NCBI RefSeq assembly: GCF_001707885.1
Contig: NZ_MASS01000005.1
Location: 60,721-124,720, forward strand
Reading direction: 5' to 3'
Origin: Desulfosporosinus cupriresistens
GTDB taxonomy: Bacteria > Bacillota > Desulfitobacteriia > Desulfitobacteriales > Desulfitobacteriaceae
DNA: 64,000 nucleotides
In this document: positions 52,859-63,479 of the stretch, in pieces
Layout of the letters: every line of letters starts with the position of its first letter
Numbering within the stretch: position 1 is the first letter of the stretch
The notes under the pieces: model-generated
Databases searched by the model: none
Told to the model about the DNA's origin: nothing
Seen by the model: the letters and a program-made list of their open reading frames with translations, nothing else
Position numbers and translations under genes: made by a program

Positions 52859-53311
52859 TTATGCCCCGAGAATCTCCCGTACAACTTGATTAACAAGTTT
52901 GCCATCTGCACGGCCTTTCGTCTTAGGTGATAGCGCACCCATGACTTTCCCGAGGTCTTTAGGGCCTTGAGCCCCTACTATGCCGATTGTTTCTTGAACA
53001 AGCTGACGAATTTCCCCTTCGGAAAGCTGTTGAGGAAGGTAATCCATTAGAATGGCCATTTCCTCTTCCAGAGCCTTAACCGTTTCGGGGCGATCCGCTT
53101 TTTTAAACTCTTCAAGCGAATCTCGACGCTGTTTCATTTCACGTGCTAATACCTCGATGACTTGATCATCGTTAAATTCAATTTTCTTGTCAATCTCAGC
53201 ATACTTTATGGCAGCCCTGGCCATTCGGATGACGGAAAGTCTAACCTTCCCCTCCTCTTTGGCCTTCATGGCAACCTTCATATCCTCAACGAGGCGATCT
53301 TTCAGGGTCAA
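52859..53311 (-). CDS. GatB/YqeY-domain protein
   Basis: A 150-residue YqeY protein (LKDRLVEDMKVAMKAKEEGK, MAILMDYLPQQLSEGEIRQL, DLGKVMGALSPKTKGRADGK). The domain is the tRNA-binding tail domain of GatB and may aid aminoacyl-tRNA handling; role not settled. TTG start with GGAG 9 bases before it, directly after rpsU. Confidence 0.92.
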   Translation of the reverse strand: MTLKDRLVEDMKVAMKAKEEGKVRLSVIRMARAAIKYAEIDKKIEFNDDQVIEVLAREMKQRRDSLEEFKKADRPETVKALEEEMAILMDYLPQQLSEGEIRQLVQETIGIVGAQGPKDLGKVMGALSPKTKGRADGKLVNQVVREILGA

Positions 53312-53324
53312 TTCGAGACACTCC

Positions 53325-53501
53325 TTACTTGAACTTGCGTTTACGTGCAGCTTCAGATTTTTTCTTTCTCTTCACACTTGGTTTCTCATATGCCTCATGT
53401 TTACGAGCCTCTGCACTAACCCCTGCCTTTTGACAAGTACGCTTGAACCGGCGGAGTGCGGCATCAAGGGATTCGTTTTTACCAACTTTGACTTCACTCA
53501 T
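53325..53501 (-). CDS. rpsU: Ribosomal protein S21
   Basis: A 58-residue basic protein ([20 protein letters not shown] ... [13 protein letters not shown]), the S21 small-subunit protein. GGAGGGAGGG precedes the ATG. rpsU-yqeY is a conserved pair. Confidence 0.96.
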   Translation of the reverse strand: MSEVKVGKNESLDAALRRFKRTCQKAGVSAEARKHEAYEKPSVKRKKKSEAARKRKFK

Positions 53502-53623
53502 TGTCTTATCCCTCCCTCCACTGGATCATCACAATTATACCTTTACTATTATACTGGATGAAGTTGGTTGAGTCAAGTTGACTTTAAAGCCATAACCGAC
53601 TGCCCGATTGGCTTTCGACACAA

Positions 53624-53974
53624 TCACCCAATCTTTGCGTTAAGAGCCTGACCCCCAAGCAAATGAAAATGAAGGTGTCCGACAACTTGGCCTCCGTCAG
53701 TTCCCGTATTCGTTACCACCCTATAACCAGACTCTGCAACCCCAAACTCACTTGCCAAGCGACGGATCACACCCAAAAGATGACCCATTAATGCTTCATA
53801 TTCAGACGTGACATCATTAAGACTACGCAAATGGCTCTTTGGAATAACGACCAAGTGCACGGGAGCCAGCGGCTGAATATCTTTAAAAGCAATTATCGCA
53901 TCATCTTCATAGACGATTTCACTGGGAATTTCCCGGCGGGCAATTTTACAAAAAATACAATCAGACATAGGCAT
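53624..53974 (-). CDS. HIT-family protein
   Basis: A 116-residue histidine-triad nucleotide-binding protein. CIFCKIARREIPSEIVYEDD and the triad GHLHFHLLGG are clear. Such enzymes cleave adenylated substrates such as AMP-lysine. GGGAGG lies 8 bases before the first of two close ATGs. Confidence 0.93.
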   Translation of the reverse strand: MPMSDCIFCKIARREIPSEIVYEDDAIIAFKDIQPLAPVHLVVIPKSHLRSLNDVTSEYEALMGHLLGVIRRLASEFGVAESGYRVVTNTGTDGGQVVGHLHFHLLGGQALNAKIG

Positions 53975-54053
53975 TTTGATTTCCTCCCTTATCATATTCG
54001 ACACAACGTTTTTTATTACCAAGTATTTTAGTCAATTTTTTACACTTTTACCA

Positions 54054-55370
54054 TCAGATTAAGAGATGACCTTCTTCTAAAACAACCGTTACAAGCTGCC
54101 GCGAAACCCAGAGCTTTCCATCGTCACGAGGAGGTATTTTAACCTGAATATAATGTGGTGTATGCCCTACAGCACAACCTTTTGGATCAATCCATTCAAT
54201 CAACACTTCCACAGGTTTTCCAACAAAACGACGAACAAATGCCTCTTGACTAACGCGAGCAACCGCCATGAGATCCTTAACCCGTTGTTCTTTTAGCTTT
54301 TTCGAAACTTGATCCGGATAGTCTGCCGCAGGCGTTCCTTTTCGTTTCGAATAAGGAAACACATGAATCGCGGAAAAACCACAAGATTTCACAAACTCTA
54401 AAGTAGAAGCATGATCCTCCTCTGTTTCCCCTGGAAAGCCGACAATGATATCCGTTGTGACAGCCAAATCCGGTATCTGATGATGTAATTTCTCAAGCAA
54501 CTCTCGATATTCATGCAACGAATATGGACGCCGCATACGGGCTAAGACCTGATCGCTTCCGCTCTGAAGAGGCATATGTACATGAGGACAAACCTTATGT
54601 GACGAAGCAATGCTTTCAATCAGCTCAGGCGTATATTCCATCGGTTCAATCGAACTTAAGCGCAAACGATGCAGTCCAGGAATTTTGACCAACTCCCGTA
54701 CCAAACGAGCTAAATTCCATTCTGCCCCTAAATCCTGACCATAATACCCAGTATGAATACCCGTCAAGACAATCTCCGGATAACCCGCCTCAACCAACCG
54801 TCGAGCCTCAGCTATTGCATTTTCTGGCAAACGACTGCGCAATGGGCCACGTGCATAAGGAATAATACAGTAAGTACAGAACTGATTACACCCTTCTTGA
54901 ATCTTGAGAAACACTCGGGTCCGATGCTCCTCGCTAAGTTGAGGAAGCTCTTCAAATTCCTCCGCTTCCCAAATCCCGCGCACAGCATTCAAAGGTTTAC
55001 GCTCAGCTTTAACACGTTCAATCCAATCTAAAACCTGCATCCGATCCTGCGTTCCCAGCACCAGATCAACACCTTCAATATTCAGAACCTCTCCCGGCTC
55101 CGTTTGCGCGTAACAGCCCATAACCACCACAACGCTCTCCGGATGCGCCTTAATCATACGACGAATAACCTGACGGGATTTACTATCTCCTGTATTCGTC
55201 ACTGTACAAGTATTTACAACGACAACATCCGCCTCTTCCGAGGACTCAACCACCTGATACTTCGCCTCCCGAAAAAGTTGGGCCATCGCTTCACTCTCAG
55301 TTTGATTTACTTTACAGCCCAGGGTAACAAAACATACTCGAGGTTTGATATTAGTGGTTCGTGGTTCCAA
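54054..55370 (-). CDS. mtaB: tRNA t6A37 methylthiotransferase MtaB
   Basis: A 438-residue radical-SAM enzyme that turns t6A37 into ms2t6A37 in tRNA. N-terminal UPF0004 domain (VTLGCKVNQTESEAMAQLF), radical-SAM CNQFCTYCIIPYARG, and a TRAM domain at the end (VEVLIEWIDPKGCAVGHTPH). The TTG start follows GGGTGG by 6 bases. The first ten residues (MEPRTTNIKP) are encoded in a GAACCACGAAC-type repeat. Confidence 0.95.
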   Translation of the reverse strand: MEPRTTNIKPRVCFVTLGCKVNQTESEAMAQLFREAKYQVVESSEEADVVVVNTCTVTNTGDSKSRQVIRRMIKAHPESVVVVMGCYAQTEPGEVLNIEGVDLVLGTQDRMQVLDWIERVKAERKPLNAVRGIWEAEEFEELPQLSEEHRTRVFLKIQEGCNQFCTYCIIPYARGPLRSRLPENAIAEARRLVEAGYPEIVLTGIHTGYYGQDLGAEWNLARLVRELVKIPGLHRLRLSSIEPMEYTPELIESIASSHKVCPHVHMPLQSGSDQVLARMRRPYSLHEYRELLEKLHHQIPDLAVTTDIIVGFPGETEEDHASTLEFVKSCGFSAIHVFPYSKRKGTPAADYPDQVSKKLKEQRVKDLMAVARVSQEAFVRRFVGKPVEVLIEWIDPKGCAVGHTPHYIQVKIPPRDDGKLWVSRQLVTVVLEEGHLLI

Positions 55371-55403
55371 TATAATCCACCCTTTTTCAAAACAGCTAAC
55401 AGG

Positions 55404-55745
55404 TCAGTCCTTTAAAAGCGTTTCCACCTTCAACAAAACTTCCTGCATTATTATCTCAGGTACTTTACAAACCAATTGCGCTGATCGACTTAACCAATCA
55501 AGATTCTTAATTTGATCTGCTAAAATAACGCCCTCAACTGGGAGCCCTACCGGTAACTTTACCTCAAATGGATAACCCTTAACTTTACCTGTTACCGGAC
55601 AGAATAAAGCCAATCCTGTTTTCTCATTATATTTTTTCGGAGATAATACTAAAGCAGGCCGTTTTCCAGCTTGCTCATGACCAGCCTGTGGATTAAATTG
55701 TAGCCAGACAACATCTCCCCGGTCAGGTAAATAGTTATTTACCAC
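55404..55745 (-). CDS. mazF: MazF/PemK endoribonuclease toxin
   Basis: A 113-residue toxin (RGDVVWLQFNPQAGHEQAGK ... RPALVLSPKKYN ... GVILADQIKNLDWLSRSAQL), a sequence-specific mRNA interferase of the PemK/MazF fold. The GTG start overlaps the antitoxin stop by seven bases. It sits in the gap between mtaB and rsmE, so the pair was inserted into the conserved operon. Confidence 0.92.
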   Translation of the reverse strand: MVNNYLPDRGDVVWLQFNPQAGHEQAGKRPALVLSPKKYNEKTGLALFCPVTGKVKGYPFEVKLPVGLPVEGVILADQIKNLDWLSRSAQLVCKVPEIIMQEVLLKVETLLKD

Positions 55746-55972
55746 TCTTCATTCCCACTCCGTTCTCCTGTGTGAACCTCTCTATGAAGATTTTCCGGAG
55801 TTATCTGATCTAAAAGATCTTCCAAGGAATAAGTTCTGGGTTTGACTACAATAGATCCGTCAACAATTTTTATATCAACGGGAGTCCCATTTTTAACGCC
55901 GATTTCCTTAGCCACGTATTGAGGAATATGAAGACCTAAACCATTTCCCCATTTCTTAATTATCGCAACCAT
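55739..55972 (-). CDS. mazE: MazE-type AbrB-fold antitoxin
   Basis: A 77-residue antitoxin with an N-terminal swapped-hairpin AbrB domain (IIKKWGNGLGLHIPQYVAKE) and an acidic C-terminal tail that binds the toxin (ITPENLHREVHTGERSGNEE). AAAGGGG lies 9 bases before the ATG. A 21-base perfect palindrome just upstream is its likely operator. Confidence 0.9.
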   Translation of the reverse strand: MVAIIKKWGNGLGLHIPQYVAKEIGVKNGTPVDIKIVDGSIVVKPRTYSLEDLLDQITPENLHREVHTGERSGNEEW

Positions 55973-55988
55973 TAGAAAAAACCCCTTT

Positions 55989-56009
55989 CGTATATACATA
56001 GTATATACG
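55989..56009. promoter_or_regulatory. Operator palindrome of mazEF
   Basis: CGTATATAC-ATA-GTATATACG, a perfect inverted repeat, with a possible -10 (TATACT) inside on the minus strand. Likely MazE/MazEF binding site. Confidence 0.7.
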
Positions 56010-56202
56010 AAAAAAGCATTTCTTAGCTAATTCTTACAACCTATAATAAAATAATTCGCTATTCTAATATTAACCTATATCTCCTATCACCTAATTGCAA
56101 GTTTACTACAGAATGTAGCAAACTCCAGAGATAGAGCCGCAATCAAGATCGTGCAACCAAGAACCGTCCCTTTTCCCGCTCCGCTCTTCTCCCGCTTTCT
56201 TC

Positions 56203-56528
56203 AGACGGTGCACATGAAATGTGCCGTCTTCCCCAAGCCCGGGACGCAGTATGACACGAGCGCGACGTCTCTACGTAAGAGCAGCCCAGCAAACTTCCGT
56301 TCAAGCGACCGACCCCAAAAACGGGGCAGCGCACAAGGATGTGCGCTGCCGCCAATGCGCCAAGGATGGCGCTTTTGGCACGATAGTCTCCAGTGGAGAT
56401 TATCGCCGTAGGCGGTTCTTTAAAAGAATACTATCGCCGAAGGATGAACCCCGCTCCCCAGAGCCAGGAGCTTGAACGGTTAGTTTGCTCTGCGTCGTAG
56501 GCACCGAGCGCTGTGCATACAAGTCCCC
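56203..56528. repeat. MITE-like element, copy B (complete) with leading hairpin
   Basis: Leading hairpin AGACGG ... CACAT-GAA-ATGTGC ... GTCT (56203-56228), then the element from GGGACGCAGTATGACAC (56240) to the right end near GTGCATACAAGTCCCC (56512-56528), just past the rsmE stop. A REP core complement (AAGAACCGTCCC) lies upstream at 56159-56170. No convincing gene lies in the gap. Confidence 0.85.
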
Positions 56529-57265
56529 TAGCCTAAATCCCCATAATGAGCCAAAACCAACGTCAGCGCGGCCAAAGCAGCCGTTTCCGTCCGCAAAATT
56601 CTCGGTCCCAACGACACGCTCTTAGCCCCAAGCTTTTCCTGGGCCAAAGCCACCTCGGCCTCATCAAAACCACCCTCAGGGCCAATAAGAATGGCAATAG
56701 GACGTTCACGGTCCAGCGTATCAAGCACGGAAACTAAACGCTGAGTCTTCTCTTCTTCATAAGGAATAAGCCACTGGGTGTCCAGTGGTAGATTCTCCTT
56801 CAGATCCTTCCAATCGCTGACTTCTAATATTTGTGGTTCTTGAACCCTATGGGACTGTTTCGCTGCTTCTGAAGCGATTTTTTGCCAGCGAACGACCCGC
56901 TCTTGTGCCTTACTTCCTTCCAGATGCATGACAGACCGCTTGGCTCGCAAGGGGACCAGCCCCACCATACCTAGTTCAGTCCCTTTTTGGATCACCCATT
57001 CCATTTTTTCCCCTTTAGACAGCCCTGCCACAATATAAACAGACGTATGGGCCTCCACATCCGGATGATCCGCAGTGAGAATTCGACAAGTTACACTTTT
57101 GTCCTCAATCTTAACAATGACACTGGTATACTCCATTCCGGTATTATCAAAACCAACAACCAAATCTCCGGGAGAAAGTCGCAACACCTTAACAAGGTGA
57201 TCGCGTTCCGAATCGCGCAACCAAAAGACGTCTTTTCCAAGTTCCGTAATCTTAAACCGATACAT
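56528..57265 (-). CDS. rsmE: 16S rRNA m3U1498 methyltransferase RsmE
   Basis: A 245-residue SPOUT methyltransferase acting on U1498 of 16S rRNA. N-terminal PUA-like domain ([19 protein letters not shown]) and knot domain with [13 protein letters not shown] and [24 protein letters not shown] lies 7 bases before the ATG; start overlaps the prmA end by 14 bases. Repeat copy B begins at its stop. Confidence 0.95.
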   Translation of the reverse strand: MYRFKITELGKDVFWLRDSERDHLVKVLRLSPGDLVVGFDNTGMEYTSVIVKIEDKSVTCRILTADHPDVEAHTSVYIVAGLSKGEKMEWVIQKGTELGMVGLVPLRAKRSVMHLEGSKAQERVVRWQKIASEAAKQSHRVQEPQILEVSDWKDLKENLPLDTQWLIPYEEEKTQRLVSVLDTLDRERPIAILIGPEGGFDEAEVALAQEKLGAKSVSLGPRILRTETAALAALTLVLAHYGDLG

Positions 57266-58193
57266 TATTTGCCCACCTCGCCCGAAATAAAATCCAACCG
57301 GAATCTTCAACACGTTCTAGTATTTCGAATCCAGCTTCCTTTAATCCAGCTTCCACGTCAACGGCGCGAGGTTCAATAATGCCCGAGGCCAAGAATTCAC
57401 CCTCTGGACGCAATATACGTTTTAAATCCGGGAGTAGCATTAAAATAACATCTGCAATAATATTGGCAATCACTATATCTGCCTGCCCCTTGAGCACAGT
57501 CCCTAAATCTCCACGCAAAACTTTAACCTGGTCACTCACCCGATTTAGGTCGACATTTTCCTGAGCCACCTTTACCGCCACAGCATCAAGATCCACTGCA
57601 TCCACTTTAGCGCCAAGTTTAGCTGCCGCAATCGCTAGAATTCCAGACCCCGTCCCTAGGTCGAAGACAATTTGGCCAGGCTTTACAATCTTTTCCAACT
57701 CTTCTAAACACAGCGTCGTCGTAGCATGAGTCCCCGTACCAAAGGCCATGCCAGGATCAAGTTCCAAAACAATGTCTCCTGCCAGAGGCTCAACCTGCTC
57801 CCACGTTGGCTTGATCAGAATTTTTTTCCCAATACGGATCGGCTTGAAATAGGCCTTCCAAGCTGTTGCCCAATCTTCCTCTTTTAACGAGATACCTTTG
57901 GCCTGAACAACCCAGTGCGGAAAGCGTTGGATCAGTTCACGAATTCCTAAATCCAACGTCTCAAGCTTGTCCGTTAGTTCTGCATCTTCCGGAAAGTAAC
58001 CTTTAACCACAGACGTTCCGGTGAATTCCACTTCTCCAAAATCATGGTAATCCCACTTCCCAGATTCCACATAACTCCGTAAAAGTTCTGGGTCTTCCAC
58101 ACTGACACCGGGACACCCTAACTGATAAAAAAGATCGGCAACAGTTTCTTCTCCCTCAGTTGAAACTGTTACCGCCACTTCACGCCAATCCAT
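57252..58193 (-). CDS. prmA: Ribosomal protein L11 methyltransferase
   Basis: A 313-residue SAM enzyme that methylates L11. Substrate-binding N-terminus ([18 protein letters not shown]), then the SAM fold ([33 protein letters not shown]) and [25 protein letters not shown] lies 6 bases before the ATG. Continues the dnaJ-prmA-rsmE series. Confidence 0.96.
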   Translation of the reverse strand: MDWREVAVTVSTEGEETVADLFYQLGCPGVSVEDPELLRSYVESGKWDYHDFGEVEFTGTSVVKGYFPEDAELTDKLETLDLGIRELIQRFPHWVVQAKGISLKEEDWATAWKAYFKPIRIGKKILIKPTWEQVEPLAGDIVLELDPGMAFGTGTHATTTLCLEELEKIVKPGQIVFDLGTGSGILAIAAAKLGAKVDAVDLDAVAVKVAQENVDLNRVSDQVKVLRGDLGTVLKGQADIVIANIIADVILMLLPDLKRILRPEGEFLASGIIEPRAVDVEAGLKEAGFEILERVEDSGWILFRARWANNVSV

Positions 58194-58208
58194 AGATTAT
58201 GCTCCTTT

Positions 58209-59653
<1,445 letters not shown>

Positions 59654-61489
59654 TTACTTATCCTTTTCTACCTCAGTAAATTCAGCATCCACGACATCGT
59701 CGTCCTTCTTAACCTCTTCCGCTCCGGCTTGGCCGCCAGCGTTCGGGTCTTGAGCAGCTTGTTGTTGGTACATTTTTTCGATGTAAGGATGAAGCACCTT
59801 GTTCAGGGCCTCCATTTTCGCATTAATCTCTTCGATGTTTTCAGAGGCGGATGCTGTTTTTACATCTTCTAATGCTTTCTTGATATTGTCAACTTCAGCT
59901 GCATCACCCTTGCCTTCGAAGTCTTTCAAAGTTTTTTCTGTTTGATAAACAATCGAATCCGCTTGGTTCTTAGCATCAATCAGCTCTCTTAGTTTCTTGT
60001 CTTCTTCAGCATGAGCTTCAGCATCTTGTTTCATTTTTTCAATATCGTCTTTGGATAGACCTGTCGAAGAGGTAATTGTCACTTTTTGTTCATTCCCTGT
60101 GGCCACATCTTTTGCGGAAACATGGACAATACCATTGGCATCAATATCAAATTTTACTTCAATTTGAGGAATGCCGCGTGGTGCCGGAGGAATTCCTGTG
60201 AGTTGGAAACGTCCAAGCGTCTTATTATAACTCGCCATTTCACGTTCACCTTGGAGAACATGAATGTCGACGGATGTTTGATTATCTGCAGCCGTTGAGA
60301 ACGTCTGAGATTTAGTGGTAGGGATAGTAGAGTTGCGATCGATGATCCGGGTAAATACTCCACCAAGGGTTTCAATTCCCAAGGAAAGCGGGGTAACATC
60401 CAGCAAGATCATATCCTTTACTTCACCACTGAGCACGCCACCTTGAATTGCTGCACCCATAGCAACCACTTCATCCGGGTTAACTCCTTTGTGAGGGTCT
60501 TTTCCGCTTAATTTCCGGATAGCTTCAACAACGGCAGGAATACGGGTCGATCCACCGACTAGAATGATCTGATCAATTTTATCCCAAGAAAGTTTGGCAT
60601 CTTCAATTGCTTGACGTGTCGGTCCAATGGTTGATTCTACTAAATCTGAGGTAATGTCATCAAATTTGGCCCGAGAAATATTCATATCCAAATGTTGTGG
60701 TCCTTGCTCTGTCATGGTAATAAACGGCAGATTAACATTTGAATTCGTAACACCGGAAAGTTCAATCTTAGCTTTTTCCGCTGCCTCTTTTAAACGTTGC
60801 AGGGCAACACGGTCCTTCGAGAGGTCCGCACCATTACTTTTCTTGTATTCAGCCACCATATAGTCAATCAGACGTTGATCGAAATCGTCGCCGCCCAAAT
60901 GGTTATTACCACTTGTAGCTTTCACTTCAACCATGCCTTGGCTTAATTCAAGGATCGAAACATCAAAGGTACCGCCGCCTAAGTCAAAGACCAAAACTGT
61001 TGAATCATCTTTCTTGTCGAGGCCATAGGCAAGGGCTGCAGCCGTAGGCTCATTAATAATCCGCAGTACTTCAAGTCCAGCAATTGCTCCGGCATCCTTA
61101 GTGGCTTGACGCTGAGCGTCCGTGAAATAGGCTGGAACCGTAATAACTGCCTGGGTAACCGGTTGACCAATGTAGGCCTCGGCATCTGTTTTAAGTTTTT
61201 GGAGAACCATCGCTGAAATTTCTTGGGGGCTATAAGACTTGTCGTCAATTTTGACTTTATAGTCACTACCCATATGACGTTTAATAGAAATGACTGTTTT
61301 ATCAGGATTAGAAACAGATTGACGTTTAGCAACCTGACCGACTAACCGCTCACCAGTTTTTGAAAAACCTACTACAGATGGAGTTGTTCGGTTTCCTTCC
61401 GCATTTGGGATGACAACCGCTTCCCCGCCTTCCATAACGGATACGCAAGAGTTTGTTGTACCTAAGTCAATACCAATAATTTTTCCCAT
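59654..61489 (-). CDS. dnaK: Chaperone DnaK (Hsp70)
   Basis: A 611-residue ATP-driven chaperone. ATPase motifs ([63 protein letters not shown]) and the substrate domain and lid. The C-terminal tail is acidic ([16 protein letters not shown]). GGAGGA lies 8 bases before the ATG. Third gene of the hrcA operon. Confidence 0.98.
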   Translation of the reverse strand: MGKIIGIDLGTTNSCVSVMEGGEAVVIPNAEGNRTTPSVVGFSKTGERLVGQVAKRQSVSNPDKTVISIKRHMGSDYKVKIDDKSYSPQEISAMVLQKLKTDAEAYIGQPVTQAVITVPAYFTDAQRQATKDAGAIAGLEVLRIINEPTAAALAYGLDKKDDSTVLVFDLGGGTFDVSILELSQGMVEVKATSGNNHLGGDDFDQRLIDYMVAEYKKSNGADLSKDRVALQRLKEAAEKAKIELSGVTNSNVNLPFITMTEQGPQHLDMNISRAKFDDITSDLVESTIGPTRQAIEDAKLSWDKIDQIILVGGSTRIPAVVEAIRKLSGKDPHKGVNPDEVVAMGAAIQGGVLSGEVKDMILLDVTPLSLGIETLGGVFTRIIDRNSTIPTTKSQTFSTAADNQTSVDIHVLQGEREMASYNKTLGRFQLTGIPPAPRGIPQIEVKFDIDANGIVHVSAKDVATGNEQKVTITSSTGLSKDDIEKMKQDAEAHAEEDKKLRELIDAKNQADSIVYQTEKTLKDFEGKGDAAEVDNIKKALEDVKTASASENIEEINAKMEALNKVLHPYIEKMYQQQAAQDPNAGGQAGAEEVKKDDDVVDAEFTEVEKDK

Positions 61490-61512
61490 TATAATCTTCC
61501 TCCTTAAATTAA

Positions 61513-62115
61513 CTAGTTAGAAACTTTAACCATACAAGGACGCAAAACTTTTTCTTTGAGGTAATACCCTTTTTGTAGTTCTTCTACGACAGTATTTTCA
61601 GGATGTTCTTCGGAAGCCACCCTGAGCACCGCTTCATGAAGGTTTGGATCAAAAGGTTGGCCCACGGCTTCCATCGCTTTTAGGCCCTCCTTGCTGAGCG
61701 CAGTTTGCAATTGGCGGAAGATCATATCCACTCCCTGCGAAAAAGCTGTAATATCCGGATTGACTTTGGCCGCATTAGCTGCCCGTTCAAAATTGTCCAG
61801 AATAGGAAGTAGATCCCCCACAATGCGTTCGGATGCATAATTAATAAGATCGACTTTTTCCTTTTGGGTCCGTTTTCGATAATTATCGAAATCTGCCTGC
61901 AAGCGCAGCAAATGATCATAATGCTCTTCTGCTTTAGCCTTGGCCTGAGCAAGCTCCGCTTCTAGCGTCAGAATTTTCTCTGGGAGAGTCATATCATTGT
62001 CATCCATGCTTTCTTCTAGGATGGATCTTTCGGGATCACCCTCTGTATCCTCCCTCTGATCCTTGTTAATCCTCGGTTCCTGGTCTTTGAGAGCTTCTTC
62101 TCTCCGTTGTGCCAT
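61513..62115 (-). CDS. grpE: Nucleotide exchange factor GrpE
   Basis: A 200-residue exchange factor that frees ADP from DnaK. Acidic disordered N-terminus, a long coiled coil ([37 protein letters not shown]) and the beta-domain ([37 protein letters not shown]). ATG with GAGGTG 7 bases upstream. Confidence 0.96.
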   Translation of the reverse strand: MAQRREEALKDQEPRINKDQREDTEGDPERSILEESMDDNDMTLPEKILTLEAELAQAKAKAEEHYDHLLRLQADFDNYRKRTQKEKVDLINYASERIVGDLLPILDNFERAANAAKVNPDITAFSQGVDMIFRQLQTALSKEGLKAMEAVGQPFDPNLHEAVLRVASEEHPENTVVEELQKGYYLKEKVLRPCMVKVSN

Positions 62116-62184
62116 CCACAATCACCTCTCGTACTTAAATAGAAATATCTATATTAGAAAGAGCTATAAAGCCCAATCAACGCG

Positions 62185-63225
62185 TTAATATCCCCGGGGT
62201 TTTCCCCTTGCCAAAACTTCCGCCAAGCTACGTGTCATAAAGTCTACAATCGCAATTACTTTGGCGTAGTCCATACGAGTCGGTCCCAGTACCCCCACTG
62301 CCCCAATGGTTAGTCCATTCACTTTATAAGTTGCCGATATTACGCTACAATCTCGGAATTCTTTCAATGTATTTTCTCCACCGATGGTAACGTTTAATCC
62401 CTCATGATGAGGATGCAGCAGTTTTTTCAAAGGCTCATTTTCTTCAAACACTTTGAATAAAGTCTTAACTTTACCTAAATCTCGAAATTCAGGCTGATTT
62501 AGCATATTGAGAGTTCCGCCCAGATAAATGCGTTCCTCTTCCTCGTTATCGCTCAAAATTTCCCTTAACATATCCATAGTATTGTCGATCAATTGCCTCT
62601 GCCTGGACAATTCACCATAAATCTCATGCAGCAAACTACGTTTGACTTGACCTAAAGAATAGCCTCGCATCTTTTGATTGAAAACCCCAGCGACATGTTG
62701 GAGATCTTCAACCGTAATATTTTCTCCAACATCGATAATATGGTTTTCAACAGCACCGTTTTCCTTCACAATTACCATAATAACCTGACCCGACTGATAA
62801 GGCAGAAAATGCATCTTGCCAAACGTGCTTTTTCCTTTTTGCGGCCCGAGCACAAGGCTCGTTAAGTTGGTAAGTTCAGACAACAATTTACTGGTATGGG
62901 AAATAACCTCTTGAATCTCATGGATTCTTTTCGTACTTTCCCGCTCAATCGTCTCCTTCTCCTCTTCACTAAGCACTTGAGGATCCATCAAACAATCCAC
63001 AAAATATCGATACCCCGCATCCGAAGGAATTCGCCCCGCAGAAGTATACGGCTGTTCGATGAAGCCTAAATCTTCTAAATCAGCCATCTCATTACGAATC
63101 GTCGCAGGAGATACCCCCAGATCAAATTTACGTGCAATCGTTCGCGAACCAATCGGTTCAGCAGTAGCAATATAATCCAGAACAATCGCCCGAAGTATCT
63201 TGCGTTTTCGTTCATCCATTTGCAT
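62185..63225 (-). CDS. hrcA: Heat-inducible repressor HrcA
   Basis: A 346-residue repressor that binds CIRCE and is kept active by GroE. Winged helix at the N-terminus (RKRKILRAIVLDYIATAEPI; GVSPATIRNEMADLEDLGFI) and a GAF-like domain after it. GGGGAGG lies 5 bases before the ATG of MQMDERKRK. It heads its own operon under the CIRCE element. Confidence 0.96.
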   Translation of the reverse strand: MQMDERKRKILRAIVLDYIATAEPIGSRTIARKFDLGVSPATIRNEMADLEDLGFIEQPYTSAGRIPSDAGYRYFVDCLMDPQVLSEEEKETIERESTKRIHEIQEVISHTSKLLSELTNLTSLVLGPQKGKSTFGKMHFLPYQSGQVIMVIVKENGAVENHIIDVGENITVEDLQHVAGVFNQKMRGYSLGQVKRSLLHEIYGELSRQRQLIDNTMDMLREILSDNEEEERIYLGGTLNMLNQPEFRDLGKVKTLFKVFEENEPLKKLLHPHHEGLNVTIGGENTLKEFRDCSVISATYKVNGLTIGAVGVLGPTRMDYAKVIAIVDFMTRSLAEVLARGKPRGY

Positions 63226-63302
63226 ACATGCCTCCCCATCCTTCCTAAGATTGCACTCTACCCAGAGTATCTCACACTCAAACTCGCTTGTTGATTTTCT
63301 TG

Positions 63303-63329
63303 TTAGCACTCTCCATCGATGAGTGCTAA
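63303..63329. promoter_or_regulatory. CIRCE operator of the hrcA operon
   Basis: TTAGCACTC-N9-GAGTGCTAA, an exact match to the CIRCE consensus. It lies between the promoter and the hrcA start, about 15 bases after the -10. Confidence 0.97.
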
Positions 63330-63343
63330 CAGCTGATGTCTTC

Positions 63344-63372
63344 ACATTACCACTCTATTTTAGCTTTGTCAA
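63344..63372 (-). promoter_or_regulatory. Sigma-A promoter of the hrcA operon
   Basis: TTGACA, 17 bases, TAATGT on the minus strand, just upstream of CIRCE. Confidence 0.88.
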
Positions 63373-63479
63373 GAATCATTTTAGATAAAATATTTTAAAG
63401 TTTTATGTAGGATAAAAGTACGCTCATATAGAGCTTTTAGGTACTAATGAAGTTGATAAGAGATGCCAGAAAGCTAGCA

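Noticed and set aside
56143..56475. Open frames on both strands over the repeat near rsmE
   Set aside because: They follow GC-rich palindromic DNA. The same frames are broken in other copies of the element.
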